DNA of 64,000 bases, taken from contig SSEL01000023.1 in the NCBI GenBank assembly GCA_008012315.1, positions 186,001 through 250,000 on the forward strand, given 5' to 3'. Shown here one piece after another: positions 25,354 through 34,039 of this stretch. The notes below the pieces were generated by a model. The model made no database searches. It was not told the origin of the DNA and worked only from the letters and a program-made list of their open reading frames with translations. Every line of letters starts with the position of its first letter. Position 1 is the stretch's first letter. The position numbers and the translations under genes are program-made. This DNA is from Rhodospirillaceae bacterium. Its GTDB lineage: Bacteria; Pseudomonadota; Alphaproteobacteria; Dongiales; Dongiaceae.

Positions 25354-26415
25354 ATGCCACATAAAAAAAGAAAACATATCGGCCTTTTGCTTGCAGGTCT
25401 CGTCGTCGCGAGCATTGCCGGTGGATCGGCAAAAGCCGATGACGAAAAAAAACTTGTCATAAGCAGCTGGGGAGGCGCCTTCACCAAGGCCACTTTGGAC
25501 AACTTCGTGACTCCCTTCGCCAAGGAAAAGGGCATCGACTATCAAATGGTCGATGCATCGGGGAAGCATCTCGCCCAGGTACAGGCTCAGACCAGCGCCG
25601 GAAAAATAACCTGGGATGTGATCGATTCTTTGGATGAGGCGACCGCAGCGCTGATGTATAAGCGCGGCTTGCTGGAGACGATACCGCCAGATGTAAAAAA
25701 GGTCCTGGAAGAGAATTCGGCGCCGGGCATGGTGACGGATTTTGGCGTCATGCTCTCCAGTATCGCCAACCCCATCATTTGCAATAACGAGAAGGTCAAG
25801 GCTTGCCCCAGCAACGCAGCCGAGTTCTTCGATACCGACAAGTTTCCGGGTGAGCGTTCCGCCGACAGCAATGTTTTCGATATGCTGATCCTTGCTTTAA
25901 AGGCGGTCGGCGTTGGCGACCGGGCGCCGACGGATGAAGAATTGGACAAGGCTTTCGCCCTGATCGAAAAGGTCCAGCCCTCGCTGCGGACCCTGTGGGA
26001 TTCAGGCGAACAGAGCATGCAGATCATGCGCAACGGCGAAGCGGTGATCACGCAGATCTGGAACCGTCCGGCCCGGAAGCTGGTCGAGGAATCGCCTGGC
26101 AAGTATACGGTCAATTGGCAAGATGCACCGTATGGGCCTGCCTACATCGTCGTGGTCAAGGGTGCACCGCACCCGAAGCTGGCTTTCCAATACATGGAAT
26201 ACTACGCAACGCATCCGGAGCAGCAGGCAAAATGGTCGTCGACGACCTCCTACGGTGTTGCCAATCCCAAAGCCCTGGCAAGTATCGACCCGGCCGCCAA
26301 GGAGTGGTTGCCTGAATCGCATTTGAAATCGGTAACGCATGGCAACATTGAGTGGTGGATCGAAAATCAGAAAGCGATGGTGCAGCGCTGGCGCCAGGTA
26401 ATTGGCGGCAGTTAA
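25354..26415 (+). CDS. ABC transporter substrate-binding protein (spermidine/putrescine type)
   Basis: A 353-residue periplasmic binding protein of the PotD/PotF class. A signal peptide (KKRKHIGLLLAGLVVASIAGGSAKA) ends near residue 29, and the mature start KKLVISSWGGAFTKATLDNFV is the family hallmark. GGGAGG precedes the ATG. It is the first gene of a complete importer (binding protein, two permeases, ATPase) directly behind the amidase genes. The ligand is probably a cationic or amide compound that the pathway consumes, not necessarily a polyamine. Confidence 0.92.
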   Translation: MPHKKRKHIGLLLAGLVVASIAGGSAKADDEKKLVISSWGGAFTKATLDNFVTPFAKEKGIDYQMVDASGKHLAQVQAQTSAGKITWDVIDSLDEATAALMYKRGLLETIPPDVKKVLEENSAPGMVTDFGVMLSSIANPIICNNEKVKACPSNAAEFFDTDKFPGERSADSNVFDMLILALKAVGVGDRAPTDEELDKAFALIEKVQPSLRTLWDSGEQSMQIMRNGEAVITQIWNRPARKLVEESPGKYTVNWQDAPYGPAYIVVVKGAPHPKLAFQYMEYYATHPEQQAKWSSTTSYGVANPKALASIDPAAKEWLPESHLKSVTHGNIEWWIENQKAMVQRWRQVIGGS

Positions 26416-26464
26416 GGCATTAAGGATGAGGAAGCAATCGGGTCTCCTCTAAAGCCGTCAATTG

Positions 26465-26513
26465 CCCGGGCCAGACCATCTTTCCCCGCTGGAGAAAGCA
26501 GGTCTGGCCCGGG
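26465..26513 (+). other. Long hairpin between binding-protein and permease genes
   Basis: CCCGGGCCAGACC (26465-26477) pairs perfectly with GGTCTGGCCCGGG (26501-26513), with a weaker inner CTTT/AAAG stem. No T run follows, so it is more likely an mRNA-stabilising or attenuating structure that raises binding-protein output over the permeases than a full terminator. Confidence 0.6.
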
Positions 26514-26552
26514 TGTTGATCTGCATCATCTGTTTTCGGTCGAGTCTGCCCC

Positions 26553-27440
26553 ATGGCGCTATCTGGTACGCTTCCCACGGCTGCAAAGAAAATTTCGCTA
26601 GGCTGGAATCCGGTGGCGGGCCCGATGACCGGCTTGCTGTTGGCCGCCCCGATCATTGTCATGCTCATCCTGTTTCTTGTCGTCCCGGTTGCGATGGTGC
26701 TTGGCCAAACCGTCGTGATCGATGGGATTGGTGCTTACAAGACATTCTGGAACGATCCGGTATCGATGGCTGCATTGCGTCGTACCATCGTCAGCAGCAT
26801 CGTCGTGACACTGCTCACGACGGGGCTGGGCGGGATACTTGCTTGGCGCCTGCGGATGACCCGGTCGCGACTGGTGCGCGCCTTGATATGGTTGTCGATA
26901 CTGACCCCTCTGTGGATGGGCGTGGTGGTCAAGAATTACGCGTTCGCGATTATATTGGGTCGCGGCGGCCCACTCAGTGAAATCTGCGCGTGGCTGTTTG
27001 GCATTGACGATTTCTCGCTGATGTACAGCCCGATAGCCGTCATCCTGGGTGTCTTCTACTCCATGCTGCCTTACGCGGCATTGCCGCTATATGTGACGTT
27101 CCGCCAGATCGATCTTGATCTGCTGGCGGCATCCGAAATCCTGGGCGCCAGCCGATTGCAGGCGATAACCAGCGTTCTGCTCCCTCTTGCAAGACCCGGT
27201 CTGGTTGCGACGGGAATCATCGTCTTCGTCATCTCGATCGGCTTCTACATCACGCCTGTCCTGCTCGGCGGCGCCAAGTCGCCATATCTGCCATCGCTTA
27301 TCGAGCAAGATCTCTCTCAGTTCTACGACGAGGGGGCGGCCCGGATATCGGCTGCGATCCTGCTCATCCTGGCCACCGCGGTCGTTGGCCTGGCGATGAA
27401 ATTACTCGGCGCACGACAGCTACAGCGAGCGATCAAATGA
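26553..27440 (+). CDS. ABC transporter permease, PotB/PotH-like
   Basis: A 295-residue inner-membrane permease with about six transmembrane helices, the first near residues 29-52 (LLLAAPIIVMLILFLVVPVA). The cytoplasmic EAA loop ASEILGASRLQAITSVLLPLARPG, which contacts the ATPase, is at about residues 190-212. It overlaps the next permease start by four bases (ATGA), so the two are translationally coupled. Together with its partner it forms the channel for the ligand delivered by the binding protein. Confidence 0.92.
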   Translation: MALSGTLPTAAKKISLGWNPVAGPMTGLLLAAPIIVMLILFLVVPVAMVLGQTVVIDGIGAYKTFWNDPVSMAALRRTIVSSIVVTLLTTGLGGILAWRLRMTRSRLVRALIWLSILTPLWMGVVVKNYAFAIILGRGGPLSEICAWLFGIDDFSLMYSPIAVILGVFYSMLPYAALPLYVTFRQIDLDLLAASEILGASRLQAITSVLLPLARPGLVATGIIVFVISIGFYITPVLLGGAKSPYLPSLIEQDLSQFYDEGAARISAAILLILATAVVGLAMKLLGARQLQRAIK

Positions 27441-28243
27441 GGCCGGTGTCGATTTCCATCCACGAACGCGGTGTTGCATGGGCCGTTGACGGACTCGTGT
27501 GGCTGACCATCATTCTCATGCTCTCACCGCCGATCCTGATTATCGTTCTGTCGTTCTCCGGTGAAGATCACCTTGTCTTCCCGCCGGCGCATTGGGGGAT
27601 CAGGCAATATCTGGCCTTGATCACATCGGATTATTGGCTGGCTGCGATCTGGACATCGATCAAGATCGCCGTTCCCGTGGCAATCCTCTCGACGATCATC
27701 GGCTTGGCTGCGAGCCTGGCGATTCACCGCAGCAGGTTGGCCGGGCGAGCCGGCTTGAGTTTTGCCGGAATCCTGCCCCTGATCGTCCCGGTTTCCGCCT
27801 ATGCGGTAGCGCTCTATGGCCTGTTTGCCAAATTGGGCCTCATCGCCAGCTATGCCGGCATGATCCTCGCGCATACAATCCTGGCGGTTCCACTCTCGTT
27901 GATTCTGTTTGACGCCTCTCTCTCGACGTTGCGGGCGGAATTGGAGCTCATGGCGATGACCTTGGGGGCTTCTCGCCGTCAGGCCTGGACATCCGTCACC
28001 CTGCCTTTGCTTTTTCCGACCTTCGGTGCGTCGCTGGTCTTTGCCTTCCTGACCAGTTTTGACGAAGCGGTTCTCGTCAATTTTCTCGGCGGTGGCGTTT
28101 TTGTCACCTTGCCGAAGGCAATTTTTGATGCGGTTCGTTTTGGTGTAGATCCGCTCATCGCCGCCATTGCGACAATCTTGATTGTCGTGACGGCGGCACT
28201 GGCCGCCATATCCGTCGCCATGCAGCGAAGGACCAAAGCGTAA
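27437..28243 (+). CDS. ABC transporter permease, PotC/PotI-like
   Basis: A 268-residue second permease with about six transmembrane helices beginning with DGLVWLTIILMLSPPILIIV. Its EAA loop MAMTLGASRRQAWTSVTLPL lies at about residues 175-194. Start ATG overlaps the stop of the preceding permease gene. It pairs with that protein in a heterodimeric channel of the polyamine/opine importer class. Confidence 0.92.
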   Translation: MRPVSISIHERGVAWAVDGLVWLTIILMLSPPILIIVLSFSGEDHLVFPPAHWGIRQYLALITSDYWLAAIWTSIKIAVPVAILSTIIGLAASLAIHRSRLAGRAGLSFAGILPLIVPVSAYAVALYGLFAKLGLIASYAGMILAHTILAVPLSLILFDASLSTLRAELELMAMTLGASRRQAWTSVTLPLLFPTFGASLVFAFLTSFDEAVLVNFLGGGVFVTLPKAIFDAVRFGVDPLIAAIATILIVVTAALAAISVAMQRRTKA

Positions 28244-28268
28244 TCAATCTGCTGAGAGGGCGGAACTG

Positions 28269-29345
28269 ATGACCACACAGGTGGGATTGGAGTTCAAGAA
28301 TATCACAAAGCGCTACGGACCGGTCGTCGCCGTCCAGGATGTAAACCTGGCCGTCGGGCGCGGCGAATTGCTGACGCTGCTCGGGCCGAGCGGGTCAGGC
28401 AAGACGACACTGCTCAAGTTGCTGGCCGGCTTCGAGGTTCCCGATGCGGGTGAGATTGTGCTGAATGATCGCAGCATCGCGACTTTGCCGCCGGCGGCCC
28501 GCAATGTCGGGATGGTCTTTCAGAATTACGCGCTCTTTCCCCATCTCTCGGTGCTGGACAATGTCGGCTATGGCTTGCGCTATCGCGGTCAGAGCAAGGC
28601 GGAGCGGCACGCGAGGGCGAAGAAAATGCTCTCCCTGGTGCGGCTCGAGGGCTATGACGACCGGTATCCCCGGCAGCTTTCCGGTGGACAGCAACAGCGC
28701 GTTGCGATTGCCCGGGCCCTTGCGATCGAGCCGGATGTGCTGCTGATGGACGAGCCGCTGGGCGCGCTCGACCGCCAGCTTCGATTGGAGATGGAGCAGG
28801 AGATCCGTCGTCTCCATCATGAGCTCGACACGACTTTCATCTATGTCACACATGACCAGGAAGAGGCGCTGACGCTATCGGACCGTGTGGCGATCATGCG
28901 CAACGGGCGACTGACGGCATTGGGCGCGCCGCGCGATTTATATGAGCAGCCGCCCAGCGCCTTCGTCGCGCGATTCTTCAGCAACTCGAATCTCCTGCCC
29001 GTCGATTCGATCGTCACCAATGGCAACGGCATTCGCATCTGCAGCCTGGGCGGCGAATTCGAGCTGCCCGGAAAACTACCGGACGGCAAGGTCGCGCTCG
29101 TGGCGAATCCATCGGCGATTCAAATTGGCGATTCCAGGCCGGGCACGCTAAGTTTCAAAGCTCGGGTCAAGGACGCCGTGTTTCTCGGGGAGCTTGTCCA
29201 ATTGCAATGTCAGCCGTGTATCAATGATAAGCTCGGCCTGTTGACGGTACGCAGTTCCCTTGCTGCGGCCGCCAAGGCGAAGGTCGATGATTTTCTCGAA
29301 CTGGCGATTCCCTTCGAAAAATTGAGGCTGGTTGACGACAACTGA
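28269..29345 (+). CDS. ABC transporter ATP-binding protein, PotA-like
   Basis: A 358-residue ATPase. Walker A is GPSGSGKTT near residue 40, the Q-loop FQNYALFPH follows, the ABC signature is [15 protein letters not shown] and Walker B is [12 protein letters not shown], with the switch His in [10 protein letters not shown]-terminal TOBE-type domain (from about residue 240) is typical of the PotA/CysA group and may regulate transport. It starts 25 bp after the second permease with GAGAGGGCGG upstream, and completes the importer operon. Confidence 0.94.
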   Translation: MTTQVGLEFKNITKRYGPVVAVQDVNLAVGRGELLTLLGPSGSGKTTLLKLLAGFEVPDAGEIVLNDRSIATLPPAARNVGMVFQNYALFPHLSVLDNVGYGLRYRGQSKAERHARAKKMLSLVRLEGYDDRYPRQLSGGQQQRVAIARALAIEPDVLLMDEPLGALDRQLRLEMEQEIRRLHHELDTTFIYVTHDQEEALTLSDRVAIMRNGRLTALGAPRDLYEQPPSAFVARFFSNSNLLPVDSIVTNGNGIRICSLGGEFELPGKLPDGKVALVANPSAIQIGDSRPGTLSFKARVKDAVFLGELVQLQCQPCINDKLGLLTVRSSLAAAAKAKVDDFLELAIPFEKLRLVDDN

Positions 29346-29435
29346 CGAGGGAGCGTGTTCAGGCAAAGCCCCAAAAAGAGGGCGCCCTTCGCGCCGTGAG
29401 GCAGCAACGTCTATGTGGTACGGATAGGAGACGAG

Positions 29436-29822
29436 ATGCTTGAGCAGTGGGACAAGGTTGCCATTTCCGCCATCAATATCCCGCTACAGGATGTGTCGGA
29501 AGAGCAACGTGTTGAAGGAACGCCACGTACCGGAGCAGTGCATCTCGTCACCTTCGAAGGTGGGACGATCGGGGTCTGGGAGATGACCCACGGGGTCATG
29601 CGTGATACCGAAGTGGAGGAGATTTTCACGGTCCTCGCCGGCAAGGCGTCGATCGAATTCGAAGATGGGAAGGTCATCGACATTGCGGTGGGTGATATTG
29701 TCCGGCTGCATGCCGGGCAGCGCACGATCTGGCGCGTTACCGAAACGCTGAGAAAGCTTTATTTCTCGTTTTCGTCACCCAAGATCGCCTTGAGTTTCCC
29801 AACGCTGCCCTTTTTCGTCTAG
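29436..29822 (+). CDS. Cupin-domain protein (DUF861-type)
   Basis: A 128-residue single beta-barrel cupin with the motif EVEEIFTVLAGKASIEFEDG and VGDIVRLHAGQRTIWRVTETLRKLYF, the Cupin_3 pattern. ATG 29436 has AGGAGACGAG upstream; an in-frame GTG at 29415 is weaker. Proteins of this family often accompany amine and amino-acid catabolic operons, though their reaction is rarely known. It is the last gene before the transposon insertion and is probably the tail of the amidase/importer operon (90-bp gap to the ATPase gene). Confidence 0.82.
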   Translation: MLEQWDKVAISAINIPLQDVSEEQRVEGTPRTGAVHLVTFEGGTIGVWEMTHGVMRDTEVEEIFTVLAGKASIEFEDGKVIDIAVGDIVRLHAGQRTIWRVTETLRKLYFSFSSPKIALSFPTLPFFV

Positions 29823-30045
29823 GCAGGGATGATCGGCCACTTAAAGCCGAGCCTTCACGCGCAACTTGCAGGTCCCCCAATCGGCCTGCGGGAGAACTTC
29901 AGGCACCACCAAAGGGAACGCCCTTGAAAAGCCGAACTTTTCAAGGGCGTCAATCGCTACTTTAAGAACTGTAGCGCATGGCTTGAGCCGATCTACGCAC
30001 TGAGCGGGGCGATCGCGCTCCAGTCGTATCTATGACTCACATTAT
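29823..30045. other. Intergenic gap between cupin gene and transposon, with perfect hairpin
   Basis: No gene was recognised. A perfect 14-bp stem, ACGCCCTTGAAAAG (29918-29931) and CTTTTCAAGGGCGT (29937-29950) with loop CCGAA, may end the cupin operon. Before the transposon arrived this region followed the nrdJ stop codon. Confidence 0.55.
30041..30045. repeat. Target-site duplication, left copy (ATTAT)
   Basis: ATTAT directly abuts the left terminus TGAAACGTGAC. An identical ATTAT directly follows the right terminus at 52679-52683. Five bases is the duplication length of Tn7-family elements. Confidence 0.85.
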
Positions 30046-30052
30046 TGAAACG

Positions 30053-30185
30053 TGACTCATATCTTGCAGTCACTGCTCCAGTAACCCCCTCAAAAAATTG
30101 AATCGACCTCTCGCTGCTGACGAACAGTTTGCAGCAATTGACGCATCGGCATGCAGTAGCCAGGACAACTGCAAACTATGCGTCA
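30053..30185. repeat. Left-end transposase-binding sites (four)
   Basis: Sites read TGACTCATATCTTGCAG (30053-30069), TGACGAACAGTTTGCAG (30118-30134), TGACGCATCGGCATGCAG (30139-30156) and, inverted, CTGCAAACTATGCGTCA (30169-30185). They match each other and the right-end sites, and are spread over 133 bp. Confidence 0.75.
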
Positions 30186-30213
30186 CAAAAGCACGATTGT
30201 TTACAGATCTTGC

Positions 30214-30729
30214 TTACTTGACGTCGTGTTCACTCGTTGGAGGATTGCCAATAAGCCATTCGTCGCGTCCTGGATGGTAGAGGCCGGGCAGGGGAAAGTG
30301 CTTATGGATCGTCTGGTAGTCGGACACGTTAAAGCTGACAACGGTCGCTTCTCTAATGACGGCTGTCGCAGCCACAATCAGGTCGCCACCGATTTTCAAT
30401 TTCGATGATTTGGTTTGCGTTTGCAGAAAATTACGCAGAGCTGGGGTCAGGAACATCTGCGCCTGCAGCTTAAGAATAGGAAGATCCGGGTGATCGATCT
30501 GGCTCTCAAAATTTGAAAGCAAACCGGTCAACCATTGGTCAAGTTCAGTGGCGCGATCATGGTGACCGTTTACCCTCAAGCTCTCGATCCCAAGGATCAT
30601 CTCAAAGCACACTGACATCGGAATCCTCAGACTTTCCGTCGGGACCGAGTCAAGCCAGGTGAGGAGAGCTGGATTAGGTTGTTGCTTGCTTAGATTGCTG
30701 ACGACGTCAGTGTCGAGGATGAAAAGCAT
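30214..30729 (-). CDS. PIN-domain toxin (VapC/FitB-like)
   Basis: A 171-residue PIN-domain ribonuclease of the VapC/FitB class. The first acidic residues lie in FILDTDVVSNL (Asp6, Asp8), a conserved Glu follows in CFEMILGIESL, and GGDLIVAATAVIREATVVSFNVSDY holds the third Asp and the closing motif. Such toxins cut tRNA or rRNA when the antitoxin is lost. The ATG overlaps the antitoxin stop by one base (TAATG), so the two are coupled. It is the cargo gene nearest the left end and would stabilise the element or respond to phage. Confidence 0.88.
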   Translation of the reverse strand: MLFILDTDVVSNLSKQQPNPALLTWLDSVPTESLRIPMSVCFEMILGIESLRVNGHHDRATELDQWLTGLLSNFESQIDHPDLPILKLQAQMFLTPALRNFLQTQTKSSKLKIGGDLIVAATAVIREATVVSFNVSDYQTIHKHFPLPGLYHPGRDEWLIGNPPTSEHDVK

Positions 30730-31016
30730 TATTCTTTGTTGACCGGCAATTTACCGAACAGTCCGAAACCATTCGCGCGGTTCTCGGCGATGACTTCTTC
30801 GAGATCGTTGTCGTCGGAGTTCCGTGGGCCACCCTTCAGGAGATAATCCTTGAGCGTTGGACGCGAGGCTTCAAAAGCTGCTCGTGACATGATGACGATC
30901 TCTTCTCCGTTTCGATGACGCACAATCTGGGTTTCGCCATTCAGTGCCCTCTGCATCAGATCCGAGAAGGAATTCCGAGCTTCAGATGCTTGCCAATATG
31001 TGCCGCTGATTTTCAT
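30729..31016 (-). CDS. Phd/YefM-type antitoxin
   Basis: A 95-residue antitoxin. The N-terminal WQASEARNSFSDLMQRALNGETQIVRHRNGEEIVIMSRAAFE is a Phd-like DNA-binding domain, and the C-terminal tail (DDNDLEEVIAENRANGFGLF) would wrap the toxin. ATG 31016 has AGGAG eight bases upstream; upstream in-frame codons are not supported. The three AATTGTAC half-sites at 31070-31108 lie just upstream and are likely operators for autorepression by the complex. Confidence 0.88.
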   Translation of the reverse strand: MKISGTYWQASEARNSFSDLMQRALNGETQIVRHRNGEEIVIMSRAAFEASRPTLKDYLLKGGPRNSDDNDLEEVIAENRANGFGLFGKLPVNKE

Positions 31017-31069
31017 ACCATCATCTCCTATCGTAGGTAATTTATCACAACGGGGTTCATGTGTCAATT

Positions 31070-31108
31070 TAATTGTACGATTGAATTGTACATTTTAATG
31101 GTACAATT
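31070..31108. promoter_or_regulatory. Three AATTGTAC half-sites between antitoxin gene and the 308-residue gene
   Basis: AATTGTAC at 31070-31077 and 31084-31091 as direct repeats 14 bp apart, and inverted as GTACAATT at 31101-31108. The spacing suggests a cooperative operator, probably bound by the antitoxin. It also covers the start region of the divergent gene. Confidence 0.6.
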
Positions 31109-31985
31109 TACTGATCAAATTTGGCGGATGGGGGCGGAGTTGGGTGCATCGAAGCGAAAGAAGGCTGCCGGGTTTCCTGAGGAAGCGATAGTGGCTTGGG
31201 AAGCGCGGGATTGCGTTGATTTCGCCGTGGCCCTGGCGCGAGAAACCGGCTGGCTTCTCCATGTTGACTGGTGCGCACCGGCCTCGGGATCGACCCCGCC
31301 TAAGATATCGGAAGCGGAGATGGTGCCGCTGCGCGTCTATGTCGGTGATGACCGAGATCGGATTTTTGATCCACGTGGCACGCGGTCGATTGTCGAGTTC
31401 AGTACCTCAATCATTGGCAAGCTCGCCCGAGATCGGAGGCCCCCGAACGTCCAGTCATACGGTGTTTCCACACGGACCTATGATGAAGCGAAGCTGGCCA
31501 ACATGCCGCTTCGCTTTCCGTTTAACGAACAGTTGGTCTCTGACGCGGCTGCTGCCATCCGTGGCAACCAGGCTTTTCTTGGTGCTATCCCGCAACGAGC
31601 AGAACCCCGGTTACCGGCAAAGATCGCGGCAGACTTTTCCTGGGGAAACTGTGTCATCTATGCCCAGGCGATGGAAGACATTACGGGACTCGAAGCGACA
31701 GCCCTGTGTGCTGACCAGATCCATCCAAACTGGTCAGCCGCCAACATCGGGGCAGATGGCTATGTCCATAGCTTGATTGTCAGGCCAGATGGCATGGGAG
31801 AGGATTCTTGGGGAAGGCAACCAATTGCCTATATCGCAGCGCGCTTCGGGGTAACTGCCTGGCACTTCGAACGGCCCCTTCATCTCAAGATCGTGGATCG
31901 CCTGAAGAGAAACAGCCCAGTGCTGTGGCAAGAGCGATATGATTTGGCCGCCAGCTTCATCCGGAAATTCGACGACCCGAGATAG
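31098..31985 (+). CDS. Hypothetical protein, transposon cargo
   Basis: About 295 residues from ATG 31098; a GTG-type start at 31059 or ATG 31128 are alternatives, and no good ribosome-binding site decides. I recognise no family. The protein is soluble, without signal peptide or membrane segment, and mixed alpha/beta. The segment near residue 190 (FSWGNCVIYAQAMEDITGL) has a lone Cys followed later by YVHSLIV, a spacing that could suit a cysteine-type enzyme, but this is only a visual impression. It shares an intergenic region with the antitoxin and may be co-regulated. Codon use appears normal, so it is probably expressed. Confidence 0.7.
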   Translation: MVQFTDQIWRMGAELGASKRKKAAGFPEEAIVAWEARDCVDFAVALARETGWLLHVDWCAPASGSTPPKISEAEMVPLRVYVGDDRDRIFDPRGTRSIVEFSTSIIGKLARDRRPPNVQSYGVSTRTYDEAKLANMPLRFPFNEQLVSDAAAAIRGNQAFLGAIPQRAEPRLPAKIAADFSWGNCVIYAQAMEDITGLEATALCADQIHPNWSAANIGADGYVHSLIVRPDGMGEDSWGRQPIAYIAARFGVTAWHFERPLHLKIVDRLKRNSPVLWQERYDLAASFIRKFDDPR

Positions 31986-32039
31986 AACGGTCGTCAACGA
32001 AGGCCACGGGATCTCGTCTGCTACACACGGCACGAAAGA

Positions 32040-32948
32040 TCACCTTGATAGCGTAAATTCTCGCACCTCGTCGGCGATCCAGTCTCTTACGGCAACCACC
32101 TTGGGATCGTGCTTGCCACCTAAGCGGTAGACCAAGTCATATCCCCAATCGACCGTCAGCCGAGCTTGAGGAAACAATTCGACGAGGCGGCCTGCCGCGA
32201 GGTCTTCAGCAACCAATACGCTGCGGCCAAGTGCTACGCCTTCACCCCTGATCGCTGCCTCGATGGACATGCTGCCGTGGCTGTAACCCGGTCCCCGATT
32301 CCGTAGGGTGGGAAGCCCGACCATTGCAAACCAGTCTTCCCATGTGGCTGTCATTCCGATCTCATGCACTAGCTGGCAAGACGTCAGATCGTTCACAGAA
32401 CTCAGGCCGCCCATGCGGTCGCGGAATGCCGGAGAACAGACAGGCGTAATAGTTTCGCTCATCACCCGCTCGGCGGCGGCATTGGGATAGTGACCAGCGC
32501 CATACCGGAGCGCGACCGCGACGTGTCCTTTGGTGAAGTCCACATCGTTGTCAGTTACTTCAAGCTGAACATCGAAATCCGGATAACGTGCCATCAATCG
32601 GTGCAGACGTGGCGTCAGCCATTTGCTCGCGAAGGATACGCCTGAGCTAATGACCAGCCGCGCGTCATCGCCCTTGCGACGGATGTTATCGGCCTCCCGT
32701 GCGAGTTCCGAAAGGAGGCGACTGACAGCACTGAAAAAGGCGGCACCCGCCTCAGTCAACTCGATCCGCCGTGTCATTCGGCGGAAGAGTGAGACCCCGA
32801 GGTACGATTCAAGTGCCTTGATCTGGCGACTGATGGCGCCATGGGTCACGTGCAGCTCGTCTGCCGCCAGTGTCATGCTCAGGCGTCGGCCGGTCGCTTC
32901 GAAGGCCCGGAGGGTCTGTAGGGGCGGAAATCGATCAGTCATTGACAT
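32040..32948 (-). CDS. LysR-family transcriptional regulator (GcvA-like), cargo
   Basis: A 302-residue LysR protein. FPPLQTLRAFEATGRRLSMTLAADELHVTHGAISRQIKALESYL forms the N-terminal winged helix; the effector domain includes VISSGVSFASKWLTPRL. It is divergent from the EamA gene beginning 101 bp away, the same pairing as at 6979-8869 outside the element. It likely induces that exporter. Its presence inside the transposon shows that the cargo is not only defence genes. Confidence 0.9.
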   Translation of the reverse strand: MSMTDRFPPLQTLRAFEATGRRLSMTLAADELHVTHGAISRQIKALESYLGVSLFRRMTRRIELTEAGAAFFSAVSRLLSELAREADNIRRKGDDARLVISSGVSFASKWLTPRLHRLMARYPDFDVQLEVTDNDVDFTKGHVAVALRYGAGHYPNAAAERVMSETITPVCSPAFRDRMGGLSSVNDLTSCQLVHEIGMTATWEDWFAMVGLPTLRNRGPGYSHGSMSIEAAIRGEGVALGRSVLVAEDLAAGRLVELFPQARLTVDWGYDLVYRLGGKHDPKVVAVRDWIADEVREFTLSR

Positions 32949-33049
32949 TTATATATGATTTTATATCACGCATCGTGTGACGATAAATGGTTTGTCAGCG
33001 ATTTTACAGCGCTTTTATACATGACAATGACGCACGTATTTCGGTTCGC

Positions 33050-34006
33050 ATGCCAAAGAAGGTTTTCGTGTCGAACAACGCCTCCGATATCGCGGCCACC
33101 GCGCCCATAACTGGTCTCCGTGCCTCTCTCTCCCTCAAGAGCCTCAGCTTAATGCTCCTGCTGGCCCTCATGTGGGGTCTGTCGATTCCGATCACCAAGA
33201 TCGGCGTCGGAACGATCCCGCCCATGACGTTTACTGCGATGCGCTTCCTCGTCGCGGTCCCTCTGCTGATGTGCTTGTCTGGCCGTCGCCTGCGCCTGCC
33301 GTGGAGGGCGGTGCCCAGCGTCATCGCGCTTGGCGTCATGGGCATAACCTTGGGCAACGTCGCCCAATCCTTTGGCGTGCAAGGAACGTCCGCCTCGGCC
33401 GGAACGATCATTTCGGCGACCATTCCGATTTTTATCGTGATCTTCGCAGCGCTGCGCCTGAAGCAGCCGGTGATCGGACGCCAGTGGGTCGGCCTGCTCG
33501 CTGCCTTCGCCGGTATCGCCCTCGTTGCCATCAAGGGCGGGGCGGGCGTTGATGAGATGTCGAAGAACACCCTCGCCGGGGTGGCCTGGATGCCGGTCTC
33601 GGCGGTCGCTATCGCCTTCTATTACATCTGGAGCGCGGAGTTGACGGAGAAGTACGGTACGATGCCGGTCGTCACCTGGAATGCGCTGGCCGGATTGGTC
33701 GCGATCATTCCGCTGGCCTTGTGGGAGATCGAGCATACGCCTATGCAGATCACCACGCAGGCAGTGTCCGCCGTCGTGTATCTTGGCGTCATGGTGACTG
33801 TCGCGGGCCTATTGGTATGGCTGCATCTCCTCCGGACCGTGCCCGCGCGGATCGCAGCCAGCGTCCAATATCTTCAACCAGTGTTCGGGATCGCCGCCGC
33901 GTCGATCCTCTTTGGCGATGAGCTAGGCCTCATGTTCGCAGCGGGCGTTGCCCTGATCCTCGGTGGCCTTGCCTTGGCTGTCAGGAATAAGAGAGCCACG
34001 ACCTAG
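33050..34006 (+). CDS. EamA/DMT-superfamily transporter, cargo
   Basis: About 318 residues from ATG 33050 (an ATG at 32987 is a weaker choice), with ten predicted transmembrane segments in two EamA repeats. The first repeat opens with LMLLLALMWGLSIPITKIGV, the second near MPVSAVAIAFYYIWSAEL. It would export small metabolites, amino acids or toxic compounds. It is divergent from the LysR gene and convergent with tniQ (33 bp). A transporter with its own regulator can benefit the host and so favour retention of the element. Confidence 0.9.
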   Translation: MPKKVFVSNNASDIAATAPITGLRASLSLKSLSLMLLLALMWGLSIPITKIGVGTIPPMTFTAMRFLVAVPLLMCLSGRRLRLPWRAVPSVIALGVMGITLGNVAQSFGVQGTSASAGTIISATIPIFIVIFAALRLKQPVIGRQWVGLLAAFAGIALVAIKGGAGVDEMSKNTLAGVAWMPVSAVAIAFYYIWSAELTEKYGTMPVVTWNALAGLVAIIPLALWEIEHTPMQITTQAVSAVVYLGVMVTVAGLLVWLHLLRTVPARIAASVQYLQPVFGIAAASILFGDELGLMFAAGVALILGGLALAVRNKRATT

Positions 34007-34039
34007 ACTTGGGGGATTGCGTGAGGTTTTAGGAAAGAG

